Source of the DNA: Sphingomonas carotinifaciens
GTDB lineage: Bacteria; Pseudomonadota; Alphaproteobacteria; Sphingomonadales; Sphingomonadaceae
NCBI RefSeq assembly: GCF_009789535.1
Contig: NZ_WSUT01000001.1
Location: forward strand, 124,001-188,000
DNA length: 64,000 bases
Direction of reading: 5' to 3'
The stretch's first letter is position 1. Each line of letters opens with the position of its first letter. The notes beneath the pieces were generated by a model. The model worked only from the letters and a program-made list of their open reading frames with translations, did not search any database and was not told the DNA's origin. The translations under genes were made by a program, and so were the position numbers. Positions 1-8,825 of this stretch are shown here, piece by piece.

Positions 1-936
1 ACGCTGGGTGCAGCGCTGACGTTCGCCACGTCGTGGGCCGCCTATCAGAGTGTCGTCTGGAACCTGTTGGTCGGTGCGCCTGACCAGGTAGCGGGACTGC
101 TGCTCGGCACGCATGGCTCGGCGACAACGCTGTTCGCCGACCGCCTTGACCGTTTGTTCGGGGCGGTCGCCGAAGCTGCACAGGCAGCGCAGAACGCAGC
201 CGGCGCGGACGCCAAGGGTTGGCAGCCTGCCGACGTCCTGTGGGCGGCGACCATGCTCCTGCTGCTCGGCACTGCGGGTGTGCTCATCACCGCGCGGATC
301 GCGCTCGGGGCGCTGTTGGCGCTCGGCCCGGCGTTTCTGGTGCTCGCGATCTTCCGGGGCACACGTGGGCTGTTCGAGGGATGGCTGAAAGCGGCGATCC
401 TGTTCGCGGTGGTGCCGCTGTTCGCCGTCCTGATCGGCGGGGGTGCGATCGTTATCCTGACTCCCATTGCGGAGAATCTAGGCGCCGAGCCGACCATGCA
501 GCAAGCAGCGACCGTGTTCTTGGGTGCGGCGATTTACTGCACGCTCATGGCAATGGTACTCAAGGTCGCGAGCCAGCTCGTCGCGGGCTGGCGGCCGGGA
601 AGTGGGGCAGGGGAACCCGCTCGGGTCACCCGTGATGCAGGCGCGGGCACGACCGTAGCGTCCAGTCCCACCGTTTTCGTCCCTGCTACGGGCCGTGCGC
701 CGATGGCGACTGGCGATGACCGCATCCGCGCGATTGCCGCTGCGGCCTCGCCCCGGCCGCTCGCGGGGCCGGCTGCGACCGTGCACGAGGAGCATGTGGT
801 GCGCGATCGTCAGCGCCTGGCGGGGTTGCCCACTGCCCAAGCCGGGAACGTCACCCCCTTTCCACTGGCAACCGCGCCGCGGGCCCGCGCCGCGGCGCTC
901 GGAAGAGCAATGGGCGGAGCCTCCCGCGCCCGCTGA
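1..936 (+). CDS. virB6: VirB6/TrbL-like type IV secretion inner-membrane protein (5' end outside window)
   Basis: The reading frame is open from base 1, so this is the C-terminal part of a longer gene; an in-frame TTG at 67 is internal. The visible part has several long hydrophobic segments (about residues 80-105 and 115-150 of the visible part, and near 180-200), then a hydrophilic Ala/Pro/Arg-rich tail. This polytopic core plus soluble tail fits VirB6, the channel-forming inner-membrane subunit of type IV secretion systems. Identity rests partly on context: virB9, virB10 and virB11 homologues follow on the same strand. No gene is seen in the 203 bases before virB9; virB7 is not evident and virB8 is not between them, so it is presumably upstream. 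Confidence 0.75.
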   Translation, partial: TLGAALTFATSWAAYQSVVWNLLVGAPDQVAGLLLGTHGSATTLFADRLDRLFGAVAEAAQAAQNAAGADAKGWQPADVLWAATMLLLLGTAGVLITARIALGALLALGPAFLVLAIFRGTRGLFEGWLKAAILFAVVPLFAVLIGGGAIVILTPIAENLGAEPTMQQAATVFLGAAIYCTLMAMVLKVASQLVAGWRPGSGAGEPARVTRDAGAGTTVASSPTVFVPATGRAPMATGDDRIRAIAAAASPRPLAGPAATVHEEHVVRDRQRLAGLPTAQAGNVTPFPLATAPRARAAALGRAMGGASRAR

Positions 937-1139
937 CCAGCCGCTTCGGCCGGCCGGCGACATGACGCCTCCGCCTTTTCCAAGTGCGGGGGCGCTCACG
1001 CATCGGCCACGCACCGGCATCCTGGCGGGCAACCAGACACAACATTTCCGCCGGCCAGCAATTCCGGGGACAAAGCAGGACAGGAAAAAGCAGCATCAGA
1101 TCACGAGAGGCGCACCCGCCTCGACGAGGGAGCACAGGC

Positions 1140-1895
1140 ATGAAATCGATCCTGTTCGCGCTTGCTGTTAGTACATCGGTCCCGGCACTCGCCTCCGACG
1201 CCCGTATCGTCAACCGCTTCTACGATGACACGCGCGTCGTCCGGTTCGAGGGGCGGACGAACCTTCAATCCACCATCGCTTTCGAGGAAGGCGAGCGGAT
1301 CGAGAATATCGCGATCGGCGACTCGGCACGATGGCAGGTCACGCCCAACAAGCGCGCCAATCTCCTCTTCATCAAGCCGGTCACCGCGCTCGCCCGCACC
1401 AACATGACGGTCGTGACCGATCGGCGCACCTACCTGTTCGAGCTGGTGGCGAGCCCGCGGGCGCCGTCTACCTATCTGCTGCGCTTCCACTATCCGGCGC
1501 CGCCACCGCCCCCGCCCCCGCCCCAACCGGTCGAGGAGAAGCCGGCGCTTACGGCCGCGGTTCTCGAAACCGCAGCCTCCCCCGCGCCGCTGAAGCTCAA
1601 CTTCGCATGGGGTGCCAAGGGCGACAAAACGCTGATGCCGGAACGCAGCTTTGACGACGGCGCCTCGCTCTACCTGTCCTGGCCACGTGAGCGAGCGGTG
1701 CCGGCGGTGCTGACGATCGGCCCCGACGGCAGCGAAGGCCCTACCAACTTCGCGGTGCGCGGCGACTACATCGTTGTCGAGGGTGTGCCGTCCAGCGTCG
1801 TGTTGCGCTCGGGCAGAGCTGCGCTGACCCTTTCGCCATCGCGACCAAAGCCGGCCGCATCGTCCCAGCCCGGCACGCAGATCGCGGAGCGCTGA
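1140..1895 (+). CDS. virB9: VirB9-like type IV secretion outer-membrane-complex protein
   Basis: 251 residues from ATG 1140, chosen because GAGGGAGCAC lies just upstream and the product then starts with a signal peptide (MKSILFALAVSTSVPALASD). The mature protein shows the VirB9 layout: an N-terminal beta domain (R-VV-F near residue 30, IENIAIGDSARW, NLLFIKP, RRTYLFEL), a poly-proline linker of about ten residues (near 120-130), and a C-terminal beta domain with a Y-hand-like segment (FDDGASLYLSWP, VRGDYIVVEGV). VirB9 forms the periplasmic and outer-membrane core complex with VirB7 and VirB10. The next gene starts one base after this stop, so translation is probably coupled. Confidence 0.88.
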   Translation: MKSILFALAVSTSVPALASDARIVNRFYDDTRVVRFEGRTNLQSTIAFEEGERIENIAIGDSARWQVTPNKRANLLFIKPVTALARTNMTVVTDRRTYLFELVASPRAPSTYLLRFHYPAPPPPPPPPQPVEEKPALTAAVLETAASPAPLKLNFAWGAKGDKTLMPERSFDDGASLYLSWPRERAVPAVLTIGPDGSEGPTNFAVRGDYIVVEGVPSSVVLRSGRAALTLSPSRPKPAASSQPGTQIAER

Positions 1896-1896
1896 T

Positions 1897-3015
1897 ATGA
1901 CCACCGATACGCTGACCCGGTCGACCGGGCTGATCCCGTTGAGCCATCAGGACGATCCTCGCCGCTCGCTCGATGACAACGCGCTGGTCGAGGCGAGCCG
2001 CAATGCCTTCCCGATCGTGGCGACCCGTGTCGCCAAACGGGATCGTGCCGGCCTGGCTGCCGGTGCCGCCACGGCATTGCTCTTGGGCGGCATCACCTTC
2101 TGGTCGATGGCAGGACCTGAGCCGCAGGTGAAGGCGCCGCCCGCCCGCACGGTCCCACCAGTCAAGGCTGCGGTGCCGCTAACGCCCGGACCGGCGCCCG
2201 TCGTGCCGCTGACGCCCGCACAGGAAACGGCCATCGCGCAAGCGCCGCAGACGGCAACCGTACCGCACAACGCGGTTGATACCGCACACGCGCCGGTCAT
2301 GGTCTGGGACACGTCAGGCGCACCGGAGATTGCCACGTCCGCTCCGTCCGCCCCGATCGCGGGCGCACCCGCCAAGGTGTCGGCACCGCAGCCTCTGTCG
2401 GAGAACGAGTCCTTCGCCAGTCGCATGGGGGATGCCGGTACCGACGTGGCCAGCGCGACCCGCATTGTGGACCCGGCCAACACGGTGACCCAGGGCACGT
2501 TGATCCCCGCCGTGCTCGAGACGGCGATCGACAGCGATCTTCCGGGATACGCCCGCGCGGTGGTCAGCTCCGACGTCCGCTCGTTCGACGGCAGTCGGGT
2601 TCTGGTGCCGCGATCGTCCAGGCTGATTGGCCAGTACAAGAGCGGCCTCGCCGCGGGGCAGACCCGCGCCTACGTCATGTGGACGCGGCTGATCCGCCCG
2701 GATGGGGTCACGGTCCAGCTCGCCTCGCCGGCGATCGAGTATTCGGGCGCGTCCGGCCTGACCGGCGAGGTCAACAGCCACTTCATGAAGCGCTTCGGAG
2801 CAGCGGGTCTCCTGTCGGTGATCGGCGGGCTCGGTGCACTTGTCACCGGCGGCACCTCGCTGGTGCTATCCGGCGGCAGTAGCGCGGCCTCGGTCGCGGC
2901 GCAGCGTGATGCGCAGATTCCGCCCACGATCCGCATCCGTCAGGGTCAGCCGATCCGTGTGTTCACGGCGCGGGACCTCAACTTCTCAACCATTGCCGGG
3001 AGCATCCAGCCATGA
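1897..3015 (+). CDS. virB10: VirB10/TrbI-like type IV secretion scaffold protein
   Basis: 372 residues. A short cytoplasmic N terminus is followed by one membrane segment (about residues 50-70, AAGAATALLLGGITFWSMAG), a Pro/Ala-rich periplasmic linker (about 70-150) and the conserved VirB10 beta domain (GTLIPAVLETAIDSDLPG, VVSSDVRSFDGSRVLVPRS, LIGQYKSGL near 205-250). It ends with the motif QGQPIRVFTARDLNF typical of the family. VirB10 spans both membranes and links the VirB11/VirB4 energy centre to the outer-membrane ring. It starts one base after virB9 and overlaps virB11 by ATGA (3012-3015), so the three genes form one operon. Confidence 0.93.
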   Translation: MTTDTLTRSTGLIPLSHQDDPRRSLDDNALVEASRNAFPIVATRVAKRDRAGLAAGAATALLLGGITFWSMAGPEPQVKAPPARTVPPVKAAVPLTPGPAPVVPLTPAQETAIAQAPQTATVPHNAVDTAHAPVMVWDTSGAPEIATSAPSAPIAGAPAKVSAPQPLSENESFASRMGDAGTDVASATRIVDPANTVTQGTLIPAVLETAIDSDLPGYARAVVSSDVRSFDGSRVLVPRSSRLIGQYKSGLAAGQTRAYVMWTRLIRPDGVTVQLASPAIEYSGASGLTGEVNSHFMKRFGAAGLLSVIGGLGALVTGGTSLVLSGGSSAASVAAQRDAQIPPTIRIRQGQPIRVFTARDLNFSTIAGSIQP

Positions 3016-4019
3016 ATCAGGCCGCACAGCATCGCATCCACCAGCAGCCGATCGTGGCTGAGGTACTGCCGCTTCGGAGCACGACGGATGTGTATCTATC
3101 GGCGTACCTCGCGCCGTTCGCCGCGTGGCTCGGCGACAAGAGCGTTTCGGAAATCCTCGTCAACGGTCCGGGCGAGGTCTGGGTCGAAGCGGACGGCATC
3201 ATGCGCCGTCAGACCGTGCCGGCGATCGACGACCGGTTGATCCGGCGTCTTGCCGAACAGGTCGCCCGCGTCAGCCATCAGGGCATCAACCGCGAACGGC
3301 CGTTGCTGGCCGCGACACTCCCGGACGGCACGCGTGTCCAGTTCGCGGGGCCGCCGGCGACGCGCGGGCATTGGGCGATGGCGATGCGCCGGCATCGGCT
3401 CATCGAAACCACGCTCGATGCCTATGCGCGCGCCCCGGGCGCATCAGTGCTCGCGATGATCGAGCCCGATCCGCAGACCGATCCGATCGAGTTCCTGCGC
3501 TTCTGCGTCCAAGCGCGTCGCACCGTACTGATCAGCGGCGGCACGTCGTCGGGCAAGACCACCTTCCTGAACGCGCTATTGCGCGAGGTGCCCGTCGGGG
3601 AGCGCGTTGTTGTGGTCGAGGACACGCCCGAAATTCGCTTGGGCGGCGGCAATGCGGTCGGCCTGCTTGGCGTGAAAGGCGAAACCGGCGAAGCCAAGGT
3701 GACCACCGATGATCTCCTCCAGGCGTCCTTGCGGCTTCGGCCGGACCGGATCGTGTTGGGCGAGTTGAGAGGCGGTGAGGCGGTAAGCTTCCTGCGGGCG
3801 ATCAACACCGGTCATCCGGGTTCGTTCTCGACCATCCACGCCAACAGCCCGAGTGGAGCGCTCGACCAACTCGCGCTGATGGTGATGCAGGCGGGCCTCG
3901 GGCTCAGCCGGACGGACACGCTCGCCTACGCCAGGTCCGTGATCGACGTGGTGGTTCAACTCGATCGGCAAGGCGGCCGGCGCGGCATTGCCGCGGTCGC
4001 GCGCGCGCAAGACCTTTGA
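3012..4019 (+). CDS. virB11: VirB11-type secretion ATPase
   Basis: 335 residues, the usual VirB11 length. A Walker A motif GGTSSGKTT lies at about residues 176-184, followed by VVEDTPEIRL (Asp box, about 200), LRPDRIVLGELRGGEA (Walker B-like, about 240) and TGHPGSFSTIHANSP (His box, about 260-275), in the canonical order of the PulE/VirB11 superfamily. The N-terminal domain carries SVSEILVNGPGEVWVE, also typical. The protein forms a hexameric ring at the cytoplasmic face and powers pilus assembly or substrate transfer. The start overlaps the stop of virB10. Confidence 0.96.
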   Translation: MNQAAQHRIHQQPIVAEVLPLRSTTDVYLSAYLAPFAAWLGDKSVSEILVNGPGEVWVEADGIMRRQTVPAIDDRLIRRLAEQVARVSHQGINRERPLLAATLPDGTRVQFAGPPATRGHWAMAMRRHRLIETTLDAYARAPGASVLAMIEPDPQTDPIEFLRFCVQARRTVLISGGTSSGKTTFLNALLREVPVGERVVVVEDTPEIRLGGGNAVGLLGVKGETGEAKVTTDDLLQASLRLRPDRIVLGELRGGEAVSFLRAINTGHPGSFSTIHANSPSGALDQLALMVMQAGLGLSRTDTLAYARSVIDVVVQLDRQGGRRGIAAVARAQDL

Positions 4020-4067
4020 GGAGGCAAGATCCTCTTCGACCATTATTGCAAAAGAAGGAGACGTGAC

Positions 4068-4253
4068 ATGGGTTCGATGAGCATGGTGCATTGGCTGGTG
4101 GTGCTTGCTGCCATGGCGTTGCTGTTCGGTGGTGGTCGGATCGCCAACAGCATGGGTGATCTGGGAAAGGGTCTGAAGGCGTTCCGGCGGGAGATGGCCG
4201 ACGTGGAAAGTTCACCAGCACTTTCACGGCTGGAAGCGCCGGGCGACCGCTGA
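4068..4253 (+). CDS. tatA: TatA/TatE-like translocase subunit, short form
   Basis: 61 residues with a good ribosome site (AAGGAG, 9 bases before ATG 4068). The N terminus is a membrane helix containing HWLVVLAAMALLFGGGRI, followed by the FG-hinge and amphipathic helix MGDLGKGLKAFRREM that define TatA. The acidic tail is short; most TatA proteins are 70-90 residues. TatA polymerises to form the passage of the twin-arginine translocase. Here it stands without tatB or tatC, 48 bases behind virB11 and 13 bases ahead of a sensor kinase. Chromosomal tatABC would be expected elsewhere, so this is likely an accessory plasmid-borne copy. Family assignment is firm; its role beside the secretion genes is unknown. 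Confidence 0.85.
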   Translation: MGSMSMVHWLVVLAAMALLFGGGRIANSMGDLGKGLKAFRREMADVESSPALSRLEAPGDR

Positions 4254-4266
4254 TAGCGTTGGCAGC

Positions 4267-6525
4267 GTGACAATGCGTAGAGGCAAGGATCGGCGAAGAG
4301 CTGAACAAGGACTCGGAAGACTTTCCGGCCCGCCGTTGATCGTCCAATTCATCGGGCTCGTTATCGGTGCGTTGATCGTTGCCCAGCTTGCCACGCTGCT
4401 GCTGACGCTCGTGATCCCGCCGGCTCCGCCGCGGGAGTATGCGCTGGCGGACATAGCGACCGCCTTGCGCAGCGCAGACGCTCACGACGGCCGCTTCGAT
4501 CGGCTCGTTCAGTCGGGGCCTCCGGACCTGTCGGCTCGCGGCTGGTTCGTGTCAGAGACGTCTCGGGCCAAGCTTGCGGGACTGCTGAAGCGCCCGGTCG
4601 CGCAGGTGGCGCTCGGCTTCTACACGCAACTGCCTGTGGGCGGGTCGGTCGATCCGGTCGCCACACCGAAGGAGCTGCCTTCGGATGCCGAACGCGCGCG
4701 CCCGCCACAAACCGGGTCGCGTCGGGACACCACCCGGGACATGTCCTTCACGTCTGCCAACCGGCAGGAACGTGACCTTCAGCCAACTGTGGCGAGCGCC
4801 TATGCCGATGAGAGCATGGCCGCGCCTGCCTTTGCGATGCCGGCAGTCTTTGAGGTGGGGCCTCCCGCAGGGTTCATGCACACGGCAATGCTGCAGCAAA
4901 TGCCCGGCGGTCCTCCCGGAGGCGGCTTTCCGGGTGGCGGACCTCCTGGTGGCGGGTTTCCGGGTGCAGGGCTTCCCGGGGGCGGTTTCCCGCAATCCTT
5001 GCCCCAGCCACCACGCGCGCAGCCGCAGCCCTCCTCGCCTTTGCCCCCAGCGCAGCCGAACGCGCAACCTCAGCCGCAGCTGCCGGTACAGGCACCCACC
5101 CCGTCGGAAGGGGCGCTGTCACAGCCTGGATCCGTCATCAATGCGCAAGGCGGTCCGGGCAGTCCCGTGCCTTCGCTCCCGGCCAACGGCGCGCAGCCAA
5201 CACCGGGCGGCCCGTCAGCGGCACCGGGCGGATTCCCGGGAGCCATTCTACCGCAGCAGCCGCCTGCCGCGGTCCGGCTGCCGCTACCGGCCCTGCCGTT
5301 GCCGGAACGCAGACCGGCGAATGAAGCACCAAGAGGGTCCGTGCCGCCGGCCGAAGTTCAGGCGGCCCGCGATCCAGGCGCGATCGCGCCCGCTATACCG
5401 GCGGAAGCCGTAGCGTCGCCTGTCATGTCGGGTAATCCAACTGACACCGGCGTTGGCGACGCGGCGCCGGCCACGGGCGCGCTCAACGCCGCCCCTTCAC
5501 CCATGGGTCGCCCCGTCCCGATCCAACGACCGAGGACCAGCCTGTTCGGCTTGGCTCCCGCACCTTTCGTGGAAGGTGATTTCATCGCCGGTTTCAGACT
5601 GGCGGATGGGCGCTGGGCGGTGGTCAGCCCGCGCGCGGAAGGTTTCCCGAATGCGTGGCAACGGCGGGTCGCTTTGTGGTTCTTGCTATCGTTGCTGGCG
5701 GTAGCGCCGATCGCGTGGGCGTTCGCGCGCCGTGTCGTCGGCCCACTGAACGACTTTGCCCATGCCGCCGATGTGCTTGGGCGCGATCCGGGCGCGGCCG
5801 TGCTGCCGCTCGACGGCCCGGCGGAGATCGGACGTGCCGCCCATGCCTTCAACCAGATGCAGAGCCGGTTGCGGAGCTTCGTCGACGATCGCACAGCGAT
5901 GATTGGCGCGATCAGCCATGATCTTCGCACACCCCTGACGCGGCTTCGGTTCCGCATCGAGGATGTCCCTGAAGACCAGCAGGACGATCTGCGAGCGGAA
6001 GTGGTGGAGATGGAGGAGATGATAACCTCCGTCATCACCTTCATGCGCGATGCATCGACCCCTGCCGCGCGAGAACGGCGCGATCTGGCCGAGATCGTCG
6101 ATGACGTGATCGAGGACGCGACGTTGCTTGGCGGTGTGGAGGCCGGCCGCGTCGATAGCGCCATCGTCGATGTCGACCCGCTGGGCATACGACGCGTCCT
6201 CAACAACCTCCTGACCAATGCCCTTAAATATGGCGGCGGACATGCCCGAGTTGCGCTGCACGTCGAGAACGCCTGTGCCGTGGCAGAGATCATCGACGAT
6301 GGTCCGGGGGTGCCGGACAGCGAACTCGAACGGATCTTCGAGCCGTTCTATCGCAGCGAGGCTGCACGCCAGTCGGGGCGCGAAGGCAGCGGCCTCGGTT
6401 TGGCCGTATGCCGCTCGATCGCTCGTGCACATGGTGGCGACGTTGCTCTGTTCCGCTCTCCGGAGGGATTTACCGCCCGCGTGACGCTTCCGCTGGCGTT
6501 CAGCGACGATCGCCGCGTCGCGTGA
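4267..6525 (+). CDS. Two-component sensor histidine kinase with long Pro/Gly-rich periplasmic region
   Basis: 752 residues from GTG 4267; ATG 4273 is an equally possible start. Layout: membrane helix at about 25-48; a periplasmic segment of about 410 residues whose middle (about 210-420) is Pro/Gly/Gln low-complexity sequence with GGGFPG-type repeats; second membrane helix at about 465-485 (LWFLLSLLAVAPIAWAFA); HAMP linker (RVVGPLNDFAHAADVLG); HisKA with phospho-acceptor His551 in ISHDLRTPLTRLR; N box NNLLTNALKYGG; G1 DDGPGVPDSELERIFEPFYR; G2 GSGLGLAV. All catalytic boxes are intact. The cytoplasmic half resembles EnvZ/RstB-type kinases; the low-complexity insertion is not usual for them. No response regulator gene adjoins it, so its partner is not visible here. 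It overlaps the next gene by GTGA. Confidence 0.92.
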   Translation: MTMRRGKDRRRAEQGLGRLSGPPLIVQFIGLVIGALIVAQLATLLLTLVIPPAPPREYALADIATALRSADAHDGRFDRLVQSGPPDLSARGWFVSETSRAKLAGLLKRPVAQVALGFYTQLPVGGSVDPVATPKELPSDAERARPPQTGSRRDTTRDMSFTSANRQERDLQPTVASAYADESMAAPAFAMPAVFEVGPPAGFMHTAMLQQMPGGPPGGGFPGGGPPGGGFPGAGLPGGGFPQSLPQPPRAQPQPSSPLPPAQPNAQPQPQLPVQAPTPSEGALSQPGSVINAQGGPGSPVPSLPANGAQPTPGGPSAAPGGFPGAILPQQPPAAVRLPLPALPLPERRPANEAPRGSVPPAEVQAARDPGAIAPAIPAEAVASPVMSGNPTDTGVGDAAPATGALNAAPSPMGRPVPIQRPRTSLFGLAPAPFVEGDFIAGFRLADGRWAVVSPRAEGFPNAWQRRVALWFLLSLLAVAPIAWAFARRVVGPLNDFAHAADVLGRDPGAAVLPLDGPAEIGRAAHAFNQMQSRLRSFVDDRTAMIGAISHDLRTPLTRLRFRIEDVPEDQQDDLRAEVVEMEEMITSVITFMRDASTPAARERRDLAEIVDDVIEDATLLGGVEAGRVDSAIVDVDPLGIRRVLNNLLTNALKYGGGHARVALHVENACAVAEIIDDGPGVPDSELERIFEPFYRSEAARQSGREGSGLGLAVCRSIARAHGGDVALFRSPEGFTARVTLPLAFSDDRRVA

Positions 6526-7445
6526 AGGCATCACTCACCCGACCCGGCCTGTCCGTGATCGTGACTTTCAACGCCCTAATCGGCGTATGGACCATTCCTG
6601 CAACTGCGCAGGATAGCGGCGCGCTGTCGGACGAGACGCCTGGCACGTTCGTGGCGCCAAGCGCGCAGCAGGTGCCATCTGACTGGATCGCGACGCTAAC
6701 GTCAGGCGTCATCACGCGCGATGGGGATACAGCGCAACCCTATGTAGTTGCCGGTCTCAGCCGCAAGATCGGCCGCGGCTATCTGCGGGCAGCGGTGACT
6801 GGCTTTCGCAGCGTGGTACGCCAAGTCGACGCGGTTCTGCCCTCTACCTACGCAATCGCGTCTCTTGGTGCCGGGGGGACATTCGGCAGTTGGTTCGTTG
6901 ATGGATATGTTTCAGGGGGTCGCCAGCGCTACGGTGGCGTGACGACACCGCTTGGCACGAGGGCGAGCCAGATAGGGCAGGGCAGTGGGGTATATGGCGC
7001 CGCCTTGAACGGCGGCCGCTTCGTCGCACTCTCCCCGCGCCTTTACCTGACACCCAGCGCCTCACTCCAATTCAGCACCAACCGGGCACTGCGCTCGTCG
7101 CTGACCTCGCTAGGCCCGGTCGATTATGAGACGAGCGAGCGAGCTTGGACAGGGAGCGCTACAGTGCGCGTCGATCGGTATTTCGGTGGTGCGAACCAGC
7201 ATCTTGCCGGCCTGTCGGTCAGTCGCGTTCAGACGACGAACGGCGCCACCCTACTTGCCGCCGGGGCAATGGGCGGCACCACCACGACGAGCGTCGCCGA
7301 TGGCTGGTTTGTGCTAGGTTCATCGGCCTCCGTACGTGTCGCACCGCGACTTTGGATCGATGGTTCGGCAACACGCACAATAACTACCCGGTCAGGCAAT
7401 TTCGCCGTTCTATCCCTAGGCGTTCGGCTTGGCTTCGGTCCATGA
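6522..7445 (+). CDS. Exported beta-rich protein, probable outer-membrane barrel
   Basis: 307 residues if started at GTG 6522, which overlaps the kinase stop (GTGA) and gives a plausible signal peptide ending ATAQD (about residue 28). The mature part is Gly/Ser/Thr-rich with alternating hydrophobic strands (YLRAAVTGFRSVV, SWFVDGYVSGGRQRY, RLYLTPSASLQF, GSATVRVDRYF, RLWIDGSATRTITT), ending VLSLGVRLGFGP. This alternation resembles autotransporter-type or small outer-membrane barrels, but no named family is recognised and the last residue is not the usual aromatic. Translational coupling to the kinase suggests that the two act together, for example as sensor and cell-surface partner. Confidence 0.6.
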   Translation: MKASLTRPGLSVIVTFNALIGVWTIPATAQDSGALSDETPGTFVAPSAQQVPSDWIATLTSGVITRDGDTAQPYVVAGLSRKIGRGYLRAAVTGFRSVVRQVDAVLPSTYAIASLGAGGTFGSWFVDGYVSGGRQRYGGVTTPLGTRASQIGQGSGVYGAALNGGRFVALSPRLYLTPSASLQFSTNRALRSSLTSLGPVDYETSERAWTGSATVRVDRYFGGANQHLAGLSVSRVQTTNGATLLAAGAMGGTTTTSVADGWFVLGSSASVRVAPRLWIDGSATRTITTRSGNFAVLSLGVRLGFGP

Positions 7446-7519
7446 CGCGCCGACCATACGCCAGCTTCACCACACAGGCAGCGTGAGATCGTTTACCAAA
7501 CGAGCATCATGGTACCGGC

Positions 7520-7740
7520 TCAGGTGATCAGGAGGCCGAAGCATAATCCGAACACAGCCATGGTCAGCACAATTACGATCCAATATTCGATCGGGGTTGA
7601 GGATCGGAGGGTACGTCACGCCATTCACGTTAATATGGTGTGTGCCGACGCCGACGTAGAGTCGGTTGACCGTGAAAGCGGAGAAGCCAAATCCCGCCAA
7701 CGCAAGAACAGAGTTCCAACCATCCTTGCCTCATTCCTTG
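7520..7740 (-). pseudogene. Possible decayed small membrane-protein gene
   Basis: On the minus strand one frame encodes a hydrophobic stretch LALAGFGFSAFTVNRLYVGVG, and the frame one base later encodes STPIEYWIVIVLTMAVF continuing to a stop at 7520-7522. Together they look like a two-helix small membrane protein broken by a frameshift near 7590; no clean start codon joins the first part. No family is recognised. It may also be chance hydrophobic sequence. Confidence 0.3.
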
Positions 7741-7813
7741 ATAATCTGACGCAGCACAGATTGATTGACTCAACGCTGCCTTTCAGAGGCAGGCGGTCTC
7801 ACCGCGCGGAGTG

Positions 7814-7957
7814 GTGCACCCTAAAGGACTGGCCGAGATCATGGCAGACAGCGGCCACTACAGCATCGACGGCATTACCGCTCGCGCCTATGTCTGGTCA
7901 GCAGGCGGGGCAGGGGAGCTCATCGACGCACTGCTGGCCGCGCGCAGAGCGGGTTGA
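7814..7957 (+). CDS. Short ORF ending at the IS5 remnant, possible truncated gene
   Basis: A 47-residue frame from GTG 7814 (or GTG 7811) includes GLAEIMADSGHYSIDGITAR and ends LIDALLAARRAG. It stops just where transposase-like sequence begins in another frame, as expected if an insertion removed the 3' part of a gene. No family was recognised and codon evidence is thin. Confidence 0.3.
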   Translation: MHPKGLAEIMADSGHYSIDGITARAYVWSAGGAGELIDALLAARRAG

Positions 7958-8310
7958 CCGGTAAGCTTCACTGCATGACTGATGCCTTCGGACGACCGTC
8001 TGCCTTTCACCTACGGCCGGAGAGGCGGCCGATTGTGAAGCATACGATGCCCTGATCGTCCTGCCAGCAGCTCTGCTTGTCGACGAAGCCAACGACGCCA
8101 ACGGCAAACCGTGCCGACTTCGCGAAATGGAAAATCAAACCCGTTATACATGGTTGTTCAAAACGTCGGGTTGAGATCAAGCGTGATCGCGCGCTCCATA
8201 AGCAGCGCAACCGGATCAAGCGCATGTTCGACGACCTGAATAGAAACCGTGCCGCCGCCACGCGCTACAACCAGCTCGCCAGCAGCTTCCCCGGCATGAT
8301 CATTCCGCCA
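7938..8310 (+). pseudogene. IS5-family transposase remnant with frameshifts
   Basis: Pieces of an IS5-type DDE transposase occur in consecutive frames: SGLTGKLHCMTDAFGRPSAF from about 7950, then EAADCEAYDALIVLP from about 8022, then WKIKPVI and KQRNRIKRMFDDLNRNRAAA ending near 8300. These match in order the catalytic C-terminal half of this transposase type (LTTKLH...DAFGRP, then KQRN-IERMF-LK-FR-IATRYD). At least two frameshifts and the missing N terminus make it non-functional. It differs clearly from the intact IS5-type copies at 50936 and 63119. Confidence 0.75.
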
Positions 8311-8450
8311 CCACCAGATCCTGACTCAATTCCGCCCGCGCGCCCAAAAAAGTCATTGGAGGTTCATGCAAATGAACTACATCGAATAATAGTCGTTTTG
8401 AGATGCCCACATTAACCCGGCAAATGTGGCCGGTGAAACGAGGAAGCTAG

Positions 8451-8777
8451 ATGCGAACTATAATGCTTTCGATGCTTGTTCCAATCCTCGCCGTCACGAC
8501 AAGTGGTGCTAACGCGCAGGAATTTAAGTACAATTGTCAGAATGAGCCAATCGCCATCGCCATCCCTGGCGACCGACTTGACAGGTCGATCGAGAAGCTG
8601 CGCCTAGCGACCCGCTGTCCGATATCGGGCACCAAGCTTGCGCGCGGCAAGCGTTCAAAACCGGTTGTCGGGACGATGGTGCCAGAAGAGGCCCTCCAAG
8701 CGATGCTGAATGGAACCGGCCTCGAATCACGCCCCATCAAGGGCGGCTTTGAGATTGTGCGTACGCGCGTCCGCTGA
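8451..8777 (+). CDS. Exported stand-alone STN-domain protein
   Basis: 108 residues, GAGGAAG upstream of ATG 8451. A signal peptide (about 1-22, ending GANA) is followed by one domain: IPGDRLDRSIEKLRLATRCP, then GTMVPEEALQAMLNGTGLES and GGFEIVRT. This is the secretin/TonB short N-terminal (STN) fold, normally found at the N terminus of FecA-type receptors or secretins, where it passes a signal to an anti-sigma factor. Here it is a separate periplasmic protein. It faces a TonB receptor gene (convergent, 8826-10976) and lies upstream of another one. No sigma or anti-sigma gene adjoins. Confidence 0.75.
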   Translation: MRTIMLSMLVPILAVTTSGANAQEFKYNCQNEPIAIAIPGDRLDRSIEKLRLATRCPISGTKLARGKRSKPVVGTMVPEEALQAMLNGTGLESRPIKGGFEIVRTRVR

Positions 8778-8786
8778 TTATTGCCG

Positions 8787-8814
8787 GGGAGGATCACAGC
8801 GTTGTGATCCTCCC
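8787..8814. terminator. Bidirectional hairpin between convergent genes
   Basis: A perfect 12-bp inverted repeat (GGGAGGATCACA / TGTGATCCTCCC) with a 4-base loop lies 10 bases after the STN gene stop and 11 bases beyond the end of the convergent receptor gene. A shared terminator is the simplest reading. There is no long T-run on either side. Confidence 0.7.
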
Positions 8815-8825
8815 TGACTGATAGG

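Noticed and set aside
4850..5300. Pro/Gly-rich tract as a sequence or assembly artefact
   Set aside because: The frame stays open through the tract and joins two intact kinase halves; errors would be expected to break the frame. Kept as a real but unusual segment.
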